Shown here piece after piece: positions 1-12,452 of a stretch of DNA of 64,000 bases; the first letter of the stretch is position 1, and every line of letters begins with the position of its first letter. Made by a program: the position numbers and the translations under genes. The notes below the pieces were generated by a model. That model saw only the letters and a list, made by a program, of their open reading frames with translations. It was not told the DNA's origin and did not search any database. Origin of the DNA: Planctomycetota bacterium (lineage in GTDB: Bacteria; Planctomycetota; PLA2); the NCBI GenBank assembly GCA_021776785.1, contig JAJFFF010000031.1, positions 1 to 64,000 on the forward strand, given 5' to 3'.

Positions 1-139
<139 letters not shown>

Positions 140-147
140 AATCGAGA

Positions 148-189
148 CCCGCATGGTTAGCGAGAACACGCTGGCTATGCGGGCTTTTT
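148..189 (+). terminator. Rho-independent terminator after tmRNA
   Basis: CCCGCATGGTTAGC-loop-GCTGGCTATGCGGG stem (G-U wobbles) followed by CTTTTT. Confidence 0.8.
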
Positions 190-299
190 CGTTTGCGGTA
201 CGAAAAAACCAAAGCAACTGTGGCGGACTCCACGCACTTTCGTCGTTGAACCTAGTCCTAGTGCGTTGCGCATAGGGCGAACGCAAAGAGGAGAATGCG

Positions 300-639
300 A
301 TGCTCGTAGGAACCACAATCATTCCCAGCGACGCGGGAACCGACGCGCTACACGCTTTCGTTCCCACGCGGCGGCCTAGCAGCGAATTTCTCGGTGGATG
401 TGACACACATATTCGCAGCGGCGACCCTCACGCGTGTGATCGGGATCGAGCACAAGAACGAAGATGACACCACTTGGAGCGGTTTGGCGCCCTTCGCCAA
501 CATCTCTGCGACCGGCGTGACCACGAAAGACGTCACAGGAATCAAAGAGCAGGTTCGACTTTCGTTCACGTACAGCGCCGGCTCCGCTGGCGAATTCATG
601 CCCGTGGTTCTTGCAGCGCCGGCGTGGAGGCCGTACTAA
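300..639 (+). pseudogene. Short ORF with good Shine-Dalgarno (AAGAGGAG) whose frame appears to shift +1 near 345-350; C-terminal part is ORF 394..639
   Basis: ATG at 300 reads MLVGTTIIPSDAGTDA...; the downstream +1 frame reads YTLSFPRGGLAANFSVDVTHIFAAATLTRVIGIEH... to TAA at 639. Confidence 0.35.
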
Positions 640-1422
640 CGGACGATGCAGATGTGTCGTCACGAGGACAGATCATCGAACTGCTCTTTGCGAGCGCTCG
701 CTCAGCTCAAACGAGCACGAGAGAATCTTGCTTGAAGCACGGCTGAACCCCCCTGGGTTCCGCCTGACCCGTGTGCGGGCGGCTCAAACTGGTGCCCGCC
801 TGCGAAAGGCGGCGACGCCGACGTGAACGTCGTCGCGGACCACGATGTCAAACACACCGACTATATGTCTTGGATGCTCGATGCGATCGGCGTGACAGGA
901 GTGCGGTTCGTCTCGGGTCCTACCGAGCGTCGAAACCGAAGCGAGCGCAGCTACGACCGCACGGTCGGCGCGGTGTTCGGCCCCTACGTCGCGCGGCCGT
1001 CTCCCGGATTCGACCGCCGCTCCCGTATCGCCCTGGACGAGGAACTCGGTCTGCACTGTCCGCGGCTCGACCGCGAGGCGTTCCGCATCCTCGGCGAATA
1101 TGCGGTCGCGCACGGATTCGGGATGAGCGACGTTCGTCGCAAGACTCCGCAGCGATCCGCGGACACAGAAAGTGCGTGGACGCCCGCCGGCCGGATCACC
1201 TGGACGCCGGCGGTACCCGATCTAGCAGGCTGACGCCCGTCGGGCGGAAGTGACGGAGGGGCGGTGCACCGTCCCGCGCTCGGCTCGCCGTTTGAATCGT
1301 AACGATGAGCTCACACGACGCGTCGGGCGTCGCATCGATCTCGGTGATGAAGTCTCCGCTCGGAGCTGTTTTCGTGACTTCGTCCGTCCAACCTGTTCCG
1401 TCGAACGCGGACACGGGCGTGC

Positions 1423-2028
1423 TCAGGAAGATGCGTCGGGCGGAGATGCGGGCGTCATGCTCCGGCGTACATTGCTCGCACGAAACGCGTCGCGTGACGC
1501 CGCTAGCGCGACCGATGTCGCGATCAGCGAGATCAGGAGGATCGGCGCAGCCGACCACCAAAACTCATCGGCCCTTAGCCATGCAATGAGAGAGTAAAGC
1601 GAGAGACCGATCGGTAGCATTCCTCGATAAAACAGCCATCGGAGGGTTGCCATCAACGCATGCGGTGGCGCCAAAATCTCGCTTCGACGCGTCAACAGAA
1701 TCTTCTCCCATCGCGGTCCTTTTTCAACGCTCTCGTACTCTGAAATCAAGAACGCCGATATCGAGCGGATCATTCGGTCCTCGACCAGAATCAACGTTGT
1801 CCCAACGGCAACAATGATCGCCGGCAGGACTCGCAATGCCGGATCGTGCGAGTAGCTGAACGCGATGATCGCCATCGACAACGAAACGTATCCAATCGTC
1901 ATTTGGTACTTCCGCTGGACGCGCTGGAGGAGCTCTTGGCGAAGCGCTCGATACTCCTCGACCCGAAGCTCATGGGTCAGCGACGGCCCGAACTCCAAGC
2001 GCTCCCGCCCCATACTCGCTCGCGCCAT
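1423..2028 (-). CDS. Small integral membrane protein, about 4 predicted TM segments
   Basis: ORF with hydrophobic pairs (TIGYVSLSMAIIAFSY, VLPAIIVAVGTTLIL, LPIGLSLYSLIAWL, AAPILLISLIATSVAL). Confidence 0.7.
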   Translation of the reverse strand: MARASMGRERLEFGPSLTHELRVEEYRALRQELLQRVQRKYQMTIGYVSLSMAIIAFSYSHDPALRVLPAIIVAVGTTLILVEDRMIRSISAFLISEYESVEKGPRWEKILLTRRSEILAPPHALMATLRWLFYRGMLPIGLSLYSLIAWLRADEFWWSAAPILLISLIATSVALAASRDAFRASNVRRSMTPASPPDASS

Positions 2029-2268
2029 ATCCTCTCCCCTTCAGTCAAACCTCACTCCGATTATCCCACTGTCATCATGTCAATCCGTTTCGGTCGCGTC
2101 AATAGCGACAGGCTCCTTCCACATGACGGAACAAATTCTGACGAAATTGGCGGACAACGTGCAAATTCGTCGTTTAGCTAGGTGTACGGCGATTGGGAAC
2201 CTTACGCGCGGCCCTCCATGCGCCACCGTGCCTTGCAGAGCCGCGGCCTCACTCGACAGGAGGTTGGC

Positions 2269-3957
2269 ATGCACCTTAGGGAAATTATGCGTATCGTTTG
2301 CGTCGTGGCGCTGACCATTTTGGCCAGCTCCTGCGGCTCCGACCAGGGTGAAGAATCCGTCGTGAATTCCGATCCCGGCATAGACCGGGGCTCGGGTGGC
2401 GGAGACTCCGGCTCCGAATGCGGCGAGATCCCCGACGAGGGGTGTGGCTGCACCGAAGGCTGCGGGACGGGGTGCGAATCCGCCTGCGGATGCGGCGCCA
2501 GCGAGGGCAACGGCAGCAAGTCCGATGGACCACCCCGCTCGGCGAGCTCATCGGGCCGAGATACGTCCGTCCTGCATGGAGACGAACTCACGTCGCCCAA
2601 ACGCGATGACCCCAAGGTCCACGAGCAACTGGTCTTTTTCGCGACGACGCGCGCGGACCAGGGCGAGCAGATTACCAATCTCGCAATCTACGGAATCGGA
2701 CTGCTCATCGCCGTTCTCGGTTTGATTTTTATCTCGTCTGAGATCACTCGCATGCAGCACGCACGTTGGATTCCACGCACGCTGTGGTGCCTGCTCTTTT
2801 TTGGCTCGGCATACTGGATCTGGCGATTTTGGGGACGCGGATTCGCGCACTACCCCGCGCTATACGGGTGCGTGCTCTTGTCCCTCGCACTCCTTCCGCC
2901 CATCCTGCGCGTCGTCGTCAAACCCGAATACAAGTCCCTCATTACGGCCTACCATTGCATCGCCATCGGAGGCGCCGTGTTTGCGGCTTACGCCGCCGTT
3001 GTTCCCGAAGTCCGCGAACTCCGTGCGTTTGGCAATCTCGAACGAAACTACGGTCCCCATCGCGGTGAGTACGACGACCCCACGGGTTGCGAATTCGGTT
3101 CGGCCGTCGTGACGATCCCCAATCACCGCAAGCTAGGCCAAGTAAACGTTCCGCGTTTGTATGACCTTGTCTTCGATCCGGTGCGTCACTTCATGATCAA
3201 GGACGGAGGCCTTCAGACCGTCGGTTCGTTCGAGGCGTTCCGCGATCGAATCCAGGCAGAACGCACCGACGACGACGCGTTTCTTTTCATCCACGGATAC
3301 AACAACACGTTCCGTTCGGCGCTGTTCCGCACGGCTCAGATTGCGCACGACATCGGGTACACGGGCACGCCGATCCTCTTTAGCTGGCCCACGCGCGGCA
3401 AACCCCTCGCGTACTCGCGCGACGAAGCCTCGGTCGGTGCGGCGGCGATTGCACTCTCGAAGTTTCTCGTCGCGATGCGCCCGACGGTCAAGGGCCGATT
3501 CGTCGTCGTTGCCCACAGCATGGGGTGCCGCGTGCTGGGCCGCGCCCTCGTCAACATCGCGGCCAATCAGCACGAACTGGGAGCCATCGACGCGGTGATT
3601 CTTGCCGCCCCCGACATCAACGAGGAGACCTACCGGCAAGAGATCGCGCCGCGACTGTTGGACGTATCCAAGCTCTGCACGATGTATGTGAGTTCGCACG
3701 ACGGAGCACTCAAACTGTCCCGCGGCGTCCACGGTGATCAGCGGGCCGGAGCAGTCGATCAACATCCCATCGTCGTGCCGGGGATCGACACGATCGACGT
3801 TTCCCTGGTGAGTCGCGGCCACTCCTACATCGGCGGGAACAGCCGTGTGATTCGAGACTTCCGCAATCTGATTCAAACTTTTGTGCCCGCAAAGGTCCGG
3901 CTGGGCCTGGCGCAGTTCGTAAAAGAGCGGGGCTACTATCGACTCATTCATCGCTAG
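2269..3957 (+). CDS. Lipoprotein/membrane alpha/beta hydrolase, DUF900-like
   Basis: AGGAGG SD before ATG 2269; lipobox LASSC; FFATTR, FIHGYNNTF, FSWPTRG, VVAHSMGCRVL, ILAAPDIN motifs. Confidence 0.85.
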   Translation: MHLREIMRIVCVVALTILASSCGSDQGEESVVNSDPGIDRGSGGGDSGSECGEIPDEGCGCTEGCGTGCESACGCGASEGNGSKSDGPPRSASSSGRDTSVLHGDELTSPKRDDPKVHEQLVFFATTRADQGEQITNLAIYGIGLLIAVLGLIFISSEITRMQHARWIPRTLWCLLFFGSAYWIWRFWGRGFAHYPALYGCVLLSLALLPPILRVVVKPEYKSLITAYHCIAIGGAVFAAYAAVVPEVRELRAFGNLERNYGPHRGEYDDPTGCEFGSAVVTIPNHRKLGQVNVPRLYDLVFDPVRHFMIKDGGLQTVGSFEAFRDRIQAERTDDDAFLFIHGYNNTFRSALFRTAQIAHDIGYTGTPILFSWPTRGKPLAYSRDEASVGAAAIALSKFLVAMRPTVKGRFVVVAHSMGCRVLGRALVNIAANQHELGAIDAVILAAPDINEETYRQEIAPRLLDVSKLCTMYVSSHDGALKLSRGVHGDQRAGAVDQHPIVVPGIDTIDVSLVSRGHSYIGGNSRVIRDFRNLIQTFVPAKVRLGLAQFVKERGYYRLIHR

Positions 3958-4031
3958 CGTTGCAGGCGGATGACCAAACACTGACGCGCACATCGCGCTT
4001 CGATCATTTTCAGTACGGAAAAGGAGGACGA

Positions 4032-4445
4032 ATGAGAGTTTTGCTACTTGTGGCCGCAGGATTACTCGTGGGTGCTTGCCAGGGCACGTTGTCAGGCCCG
4101 GACGAAACGGCCGACCTACTCCCCGTAAAGATTGGAAACTTTCCAGGCGCTCCCGGTTGGTGCAGTCGAGCGCCTGGCAACAAGATGCGCGTTCGAGTGA
4201 GAAATCTCGGGCCGCTCGGTTCGGCGCAAACGAAGGTGCACATCAAGTATGACTATCGCGCCGCGGACGTGCCTTCCGACACCGATGTTCCCCCCCTCCC
4301 CAGCGGAGGAGAGGCCACGGTGCTGGTCACGATTCCCCCTCAACCCGGTGGCACGGGCGACTTCGATTTCATCATCAAGGTGACGCCGGTTTCTGGTGAA
4401 AGCTCGACAGCCAACAACACCGCGCACGGTCGCTGCATCAATTGA
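4032..4445 (+). CDS. Small lipoprotein with CARDB-like beta-sandwich
   Basis: AAAGGAGG SD; lipobox LLVGAC; VRVRNLGPLGSAQTKV...VTVSGESSTANNT pattern typical of CARDB-type repeats. Confidence 0.7.
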   Translation: MRVLLLVAAGLLVGACQGTLSGPDETADLLPVKIGNFPGAPGWCSRAPGNKMRVRVRNLGPLGSAQTKVHIKYDYRAADVPSDTDVPPLPSGGEATVLVTIPPQPGGTGDFDFIIKVTPVSGESSTANNTAHGRCIN

Positions 4446-4537
4446 TCCTCGGGCGGCGAGCCTCGGTCTTGCGGGACTGAAAAGATCCGGGCGCGGTGGC
4501 GCACTTGGCGGTCTAAAACGGTCGCGCGCTACGGCGC

Positions 4538-6148
4538 CTACTCAAACCACTTGAACTCGCCGTGTGTTGTCTGTGCGATCTTTTCGAGTTGGTCTCGATA
4601 CCACTTCCGTCCGCTGTAGACGACCGTGTGGATCGTCACTTTGTGGAAGCGGTTGAGGTCGTGCAGATGGCGCGTCACGCGGTTCCAGTGAACATACAGG
4701 CCGATGTCGGGTTCGCCCGATGACAGCAAGTAACCCGTGTCGATCTCGGGATCGGCGACCACCATTTCGAGCACCTGCCAGATGTCTTTGGCGTTTTGGT
4801 TTTTCTCTTTGCGCACAAACGCGAGCGCGCGCTTGTGGTGCTTTTCGTCCAGCGCCACCGGCTTTTTTTTGTACGTGCTGACCTCGTCGCGATAACAAAA
4901 CACGTTGAACATAAGACGCCCGTGCAGCTTGCCGAGCACGGCGTCGAGCGCCTCCAGCGCCGCCGCATACTTCGCCATTTTTTTCGACTTCAGGCGCGCG
5001 TTCATCATGATGGATTTGTCGATCATGAACGCGACGTGGTCCGACGCCAGCGGGATTTCGTTAAACGCAACCGTCTTCCGCTTCTTGGGCGTCTCGCGTT
5101 TTTTCAGCTCCTTGGGCTTCTCCGCCTCCTTGCCCTTGTCCCCGTCCGTCTTGGGCTTTTCCGCGTCGTCTTCTTTCGGCTCTTTCGCGTCTTCTTCCGT
5201 TGGCTTGGGGAACTTGAACTTGTCGCGGTTGGCGTTCCACCAACTCGACCAGCCGTCGGCATCGTAGATCTCTTTCTCCGTGAGCTTGCGGAGATAGGTC
5301 ATGGCGCGTTCGGCGACGGCGGGCCGTCCATCCTTGGCGGCCACAACGAGCCCGTCCACCGACTCTTTCGTGGCGATGGCGAGGTTGTCCACGGCCTGCA
5401 TGCGCGGCCGCCAGTCGGCATCTTGTAGCGCGGCAATCGAGTGGGGCGTTGTGTCTTTGGGATAGATGGCGCGCATCGCGCCCAAGAGCGCACATCGCAC
5501 ACCGCCGTCCGGGTCTTCTTTCATCGTGCGGAAAAACAGTGTCTCCTGTTTTTTCGCATCGAATTGCGCGAGCGCTTCCGTCGCGTTGGCACGCACATAG
5601 GGGCTCTTGTCTCGCGTGAGCTTGAGCAAAGCCGCAACGGCGCTTGGTTCATTGTGTCGGAGCAAGCCAAGTGACCGCGCCGCCCAGCGCCGGACCTGCC
5701 GATGGCGATCTTGGCACGCCTTCACCGCATACTCAGCAAACTCGCGGTCGCCCCAAATGCCGATTAACTCGACAGCCCACTGTCGCACCCACGGGTTGCG
5801 ATCCTTGCGCGCGAGTTTGGCGACGACCGCGCGCGCGTACGGGTCCGTGATCTTGAGCAGTCCGTCCCAAACGATGTCGCGATAGTGCCCCGGCGCCAAC
5901 GCGCGTCCCGCCAAGCGCTCTTTGCGGCGCAATACCTCAAGGAGCAGCTTGACCGAAGCGACCGAGTTTGCCTTCACACAGATTTCGGTGCCACGTTTGA
6001 CCGCGCCTTCCGCGACCCCCGCCAGGAGTTGGCGCGCTTCGCCGAGATTTGGTTTGGCCTTCTCGGCCCAGGCCGGCGAACCGAGCCCAGCGAGCGCCGC
6101 AAGGAGAGCGAGAGTAGCGACAACGGCCGATCCGAAACGGTGCGACAT
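4538..6148 (-). CDS. Secreted HEAT-repeat protein with C-terminal VWA-like domain
   Basis: Signal peptide MSHRFGSAVVATLALLAALAGLGSPAWA; HEAT repeats (NPWVRQWAVELIG, HRQVRRWAARSLG, SPYVRANATEALA); C-terminal VAFMIDKSIMM...FNVFCYRDEV...VTIHTVVY fold pattern. Confidence 0.8.
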   Translation of the reverse strand: MSHRFGSAVVATLALLAALAGLGSPAWAEKAKPNLGEARQLLAGVAEGAVKRGTEICVKANSVASVKLLLEVLRRKERLAGRALAPGHYRDIVWDGLLKITDPYARAVVAKLARKDRNPWVRQWAVELIGIWGDREFAEYAVKACQDRHRQVRRWAARSLGLLRHNEPSAVAALLKLTRDKSPYVRANATEALAQFDAKKQETLFFRTMKEDPDGGVRCALLGAMRAIYPKDTTPHSIAALQDADWRPRMQAVDNLAIATKESVDGLVVAAKDGRPAVAERAMTYLRKLTEKEIYDADGWSSWWNANRDKFKFPKPTEEDAKEPKEDDAEKPKTDGDKGKEAEKPKELKKRETPKKRKTVAFNEIPLASDHVAFMIDKSIMMNARLKSKKMAKYAAALEALDAVLGKLHGRLMFNVFCYRDEVSTYKKKPVALDEKHHKRALAFVRKEKNQNAKDIWQVLEMVVADPEIDTGYLLSSGEPDIGLYVHWNRVTRHLHDLNRFHKVTIHTVVYSGRKWYRDQLEKIAQTTHGEFKWFE

Positions 6149-6724
6149 GCATCCGCAATCTTGCGAAATCCCGCGCCGCACAGCCACCGGAAACCGGCAG
6201 AGCCATCACGTGCCGCGCGCGGAACCCAACACGCAACCAGATCAATCGGGCACGAAAGGCGAAGCAGGAATGCGTCGTGCCCGCGCAACGGCACGGCTCG
6301 GCGGTGGCGGCACGCGCGGGGTTTCGCTCTGTCTAGCGCGACGCGGCCTCGCGGCCCCGATAACGACGGATTGACAGGGTGCCTTCTCCCACGAGCGCAT
6401 TCCTTCGCTCTACCCTTCCACGACCCTTCCACGACGGCTTCTTGAAACTCTCCCGTCGCACGCCATACGATCAATTTTCTGCCGAGTGCCTCGGCCTTGC
6501 CGAGCGTCACGGGATCCAATCGCGCACGCCAACGTAGCGGGAGTGGAGCCCCATGACTCGCCAGTTTCCCGGGATTTTCTCGTGCTCGCTCCCGCACGCA
6601 AAGAAACCCGGCAAGCTCACGCACAGCCGTGCGATTCCTGACGGCGCGTCCGGCACGCGGCCGCTCAACGGCCCGACTCGTGCCATTCCAATCGTATGTG
6701 AGTCGCCCTAGTTGGCCTCCACCC

Positions 6725-8314
6725 CTAGCGCTCGCCGGGGGGAAGTGGAATCGGACTCGCTTCCCGTGTCGCTTTTGGTGCTTGGCTTATGTCAGCGAAA
6801 TCGACCTTTGTGATTCCGATTTTTGCGAAGCTGTTTAGGGCGGCCATGACATCGCGCATGGATGTACCCGAACCGCAGCGAAGGAGGCCGACTGCGCGAA
6901 GCCCCTTGCGCGCTTTTGTGGCGCGCAGAATCAGCGCACGGACGACTCGGAGATCGCTCGTTTCTTGGTCGCCCAACGTGTACATCGCGGGCCCGCTCCT
7001 GATCGCTACTTCGATGTAGCTCTCTTGCGTCTCGCTTGTTGTGGGAAGAAAACACTGCAGCTTGCCGTCGAGTGTCGGCGGCGGCCATTCCGTTTCCCGC
7101 CCCGCCCACGCGCGGTCGAGCGCTTCTTGCGTGCGGTCCGCGCTGGGTTCGCGACGTGCGGCGCACTGCAACTTGTAAAACCCCTGCGCTAAGAGTTCCG
7201 CCATGATCCAGCGGACGTGTTGCGCGGGCGCGTCCTGGTCCGCCCGGAGCAAGACGAACATCTTCGACCAGCGCCGGCCATCGGGCGTTTTCTCGAATCC
7301 TTCCTTTTCATATTCACGCATTTTCTTGTCGTATGCGTTCGCGCGGGATGCCAGCGTTTTCGCCAGTGCGGCCAGACGGATCTCACGGTCTTTGTGGATC
7401 AGCTTGCCCGTTGCCGTCAAACTCAGGATCAACCGGTCGTTGGGGTCGTTGTCATTATCGGATTGGCTCATGTCGGCAACCGGGAGGTTGAGTGGAACGA
7501 GCGTCGGGATACTAAGGTCGGTGACAAACCAACGATGAATCAACTTCTTGCTCGGCGGCGCCGGCAGCGTTTGTCGGTCGCGGTCCCACGGGTGGAGCCC
7601 CTCCAACCCAACATCGAAGCGCTCTACGCTCGCCGCTTGCATCGCCGCCATCGCCGCCGCGACCGCCTCATACGGCACCGTGCCGCTCGCGGAGATTTCG
7701 CCGATGGCGCGCTTGGATCGATCGCGGCGTTCCACCTTCGCCTTCGACCATTGCGCGACGGCTTTGGTGTCACGCGTCACGAACGTATTGTTGCCTTCCA
7801 GGTGATAGACCGCGGCCGTTCCGTGCGCGCTTTCATCCGCGACCACGTGGAGCCGTACCGGCACGGCCCTGTCGTCGGGGGCGATCCCACCGAACCGTTG
7901 CTCCCAGTGCCCGGGATATACAGGGACCGCAACCACGCCCTCGCTTCCTTTCACGGTGTGGACCGCGCAGCGCACTTCCTTGCAGCCCGCCGCGCCCAGT
8001 GCTGCCATCACCCACTGCACATGCATCCAACGTGCATAGCGATGGCCGCGCAACGTGACAGCGCCCCTGTCGCCGGCCTTCACAGCGGCGATCATCTTGT
8101 TGATCGTTACGGCCTCGCCGTTCAGCGTGATCTGGCCTTTCCGCGTGACCCCTACCACAAAGATGGATGCGCCACCGCCGGGCTTGGCCGCTGCGACCGT
8201 GGGGAGCGGAAGCGTTTCTTGCGCCGGTGCGCGCGTGTCCGCTTTTTCCGTCTCCGCTCCGCACGCGACGAGAAACGAAGTTGCGATCGCAAGGGGAATG
8301 AAGGAGCGCGTCAT
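6725..8314 (-). CDS. Lipoprotein with tandem ExbD/TolR-like periplasmic domains
   Basis: Lipobox SFLVACG; repeated ITLNGEAVTINKMIAAVKAG..VTLRG..RWMHVQWVMAALGAAG and LIHKDREIRLAALAKTL...VLLRAD..AQHVRWIMAELLAQG. Confidence 0.65.
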   Translation of the reverse strand: MTRSFIPLAIATSFLVACGAETEKADTRAPAQETLPLPTVAAAKPGGGASIFVVGVTRKGQITLNGEAVTINKMIAAVKAGDRGAVTLRGHRYARWMHVQWVMAALGAAGCKEVRCAVHTVKGSEGVVAVPVYPGHWEQRFGGIAPDDRAVPVRLHVVADESAHGTAAVYHLEGNNTFVTRDTKAVAQWSKAKVERRDRSKRAIGEISASGTVPYEAVAAAMAAMQAASVERFDVGLEGLHPWDRDRQTLPAPPSKKLIHRWFVTDLSIPTLVPLNLPVADMSQSDNDNDPNDRLILSLTATGKLIHKDREIRLAALAKTLASRANAYDKKMREYEKEGFEKTPDGRRWSKMFVLLRADQDAPAQHVRWIMAELLAQGFYKLQCAARREPSADRTQEALDRAWAGRETEWPPPTLDGKLQCFLPTTSETQESYIEVAIRSGPAMYTLGDQETSDLRVVRALILRATKARKGLRAVGLLRCGSGTSMRDVMAALNSFAKIGITKVDFADISQAPKATREASPIPLPPGER

Positions 8315-8481
8315 GCAAGCTCGATCCTAGCACCGGCGTCTTGCCAACACGGAAGCACGCAACCCGGCACATGTTTCCGGTTCTGTAAACCTTTCCCTAG
8401 ACACCGTTCTGGCTGTCTTAAGCGCTCCGCTTGGGACGCCCGATGGGGGAACGGGAAATACATCTGCAGGAGGGGAAACCC

Positions 8482-8832
8482 ATGCCCAACACGGACCTAT
8501 GCGCCTTCGACCTGGACCAAGCGTTGTCCACCGTCGATGGCGACCACGAGCTCTTAACCGAGCTGACAGAGCTATTCTTGGAAGATGCCCCAGGACTGGT
8601 GCAACAAATCCAAGGCGCCGCCGCATGCAACGATTTTGACGAGCTCGGCCGAGCCGCGCACACGCTGAAGGGATCGGTCGCGACGATTGGCGGCCGCGCG
8701 CTTGCCGAGGCCGCGCGCCGCTTAGAAGACAGGGCGCGTGACGAGGACGGCACCGAACTCGTCGCCCTCGCCGCCGAAGTTCGTGCAGCGTTTGAGCAGC
8801 TTCAAGAAGCGCTCGCCAGCTGGACCGCCTAA
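8482..8832 (+). CDS. Hpt (histidine phosphotransfer) domain protein
   Basis: GGAGGGG SD; RAAHTLKGSVATIGG is the Hpt phosphoacceptor motif. Confidence 0.9.
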   Translation: MPNTDLCAFDLDQALSTVDGDHELLTELTELFLEDAPGLVQQIQGAAACNDFDELGRAAHTLKGSVATIGGRALAEAARRLEDRARDEDGTELVALAAEVRAAFEQLQEALASWTA

Positions 8833-8844
8833 ACGCACCGCGTG

Positions 8845-11849
<3,005 letters not shown>

Positions 11850-11853
<4 letters not shown>

Positions 11854-12452
11854 CCCGCGTGCTCATTGCGGAAGACGACTCCGTCGCCCGTCGCCTCCTG
11901 ACGGTCCACTTGGAAAAGTGGGGCTATGCGGTGACGTGCACAGCGGACGGCACAGCCGCGTGGGAAGCGTTCGAGTCCGACGCCAACATCGAGATCGCCA
12001 TCCTTGACTGGAACATGCCCGGTATCGACGGCATCGAGCTCTGTCGTCGGATGCGCGCGCAGCGTACCGTGCGCTCGCTGTACATTCTCTTGTGCACAGC
12101 CAACAACGCGGTCGGCGATGTCATCGAAGGCCTCAACGCGGGCGCGGACGACTACCTGACGAAACCTCTGGATCGGGGCGAGCTGCGCGCGCGTCTTCGT
12201 GTCGGGCAGCGCACGCTGTCTTTGGAAACGACGTTACGGCGCAGAATCGACGAGCTCAACGACGCGCTCGCCCACGTCAAGCAGTTGCAAGGCCTCATTC
12301 CGATCTGCATGCACTGCAAAAACATTCGCAACGATGGCGACGTGTGGCAGCGCGTCGAGCAATACCTCGCGGATCGCGGCAACGTGAAGTTTTCGCATGG
12401 CGTCTGTGACGAATGCCTCGAAAAGCACTACCCGGAGCCGGCAACGCCGTGA
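11850..12452 (+). CDS. Response regulator with C-terminal Cys-rich tail
   Basis: GTG start overlaps previous stop (GTGA); MTRVLIAEDD...ILDWNMP...LTKPLD; C-terminal LIPICMHCKNIR...FSHGVCDEC. Confidence 0.9.

Noticed and set aside
823-1233. 136-aa + strand ORF
   Set aside because: No recognisable domain, GTG start without clear SD; cannot distinguish from random open frame in GC-rich DNA.
6412-6433. 11-bp tandem duplication CCCTTCCACGA x2 in a gap
   Set aside because: Short, non-coding, no further copies seen; probably slippage noise.
7217-8557. 446-aa + strand ORF
   Set aside because: Antisense to the ExbD-like lipoprotein, which has a lipobox and domain pattern.
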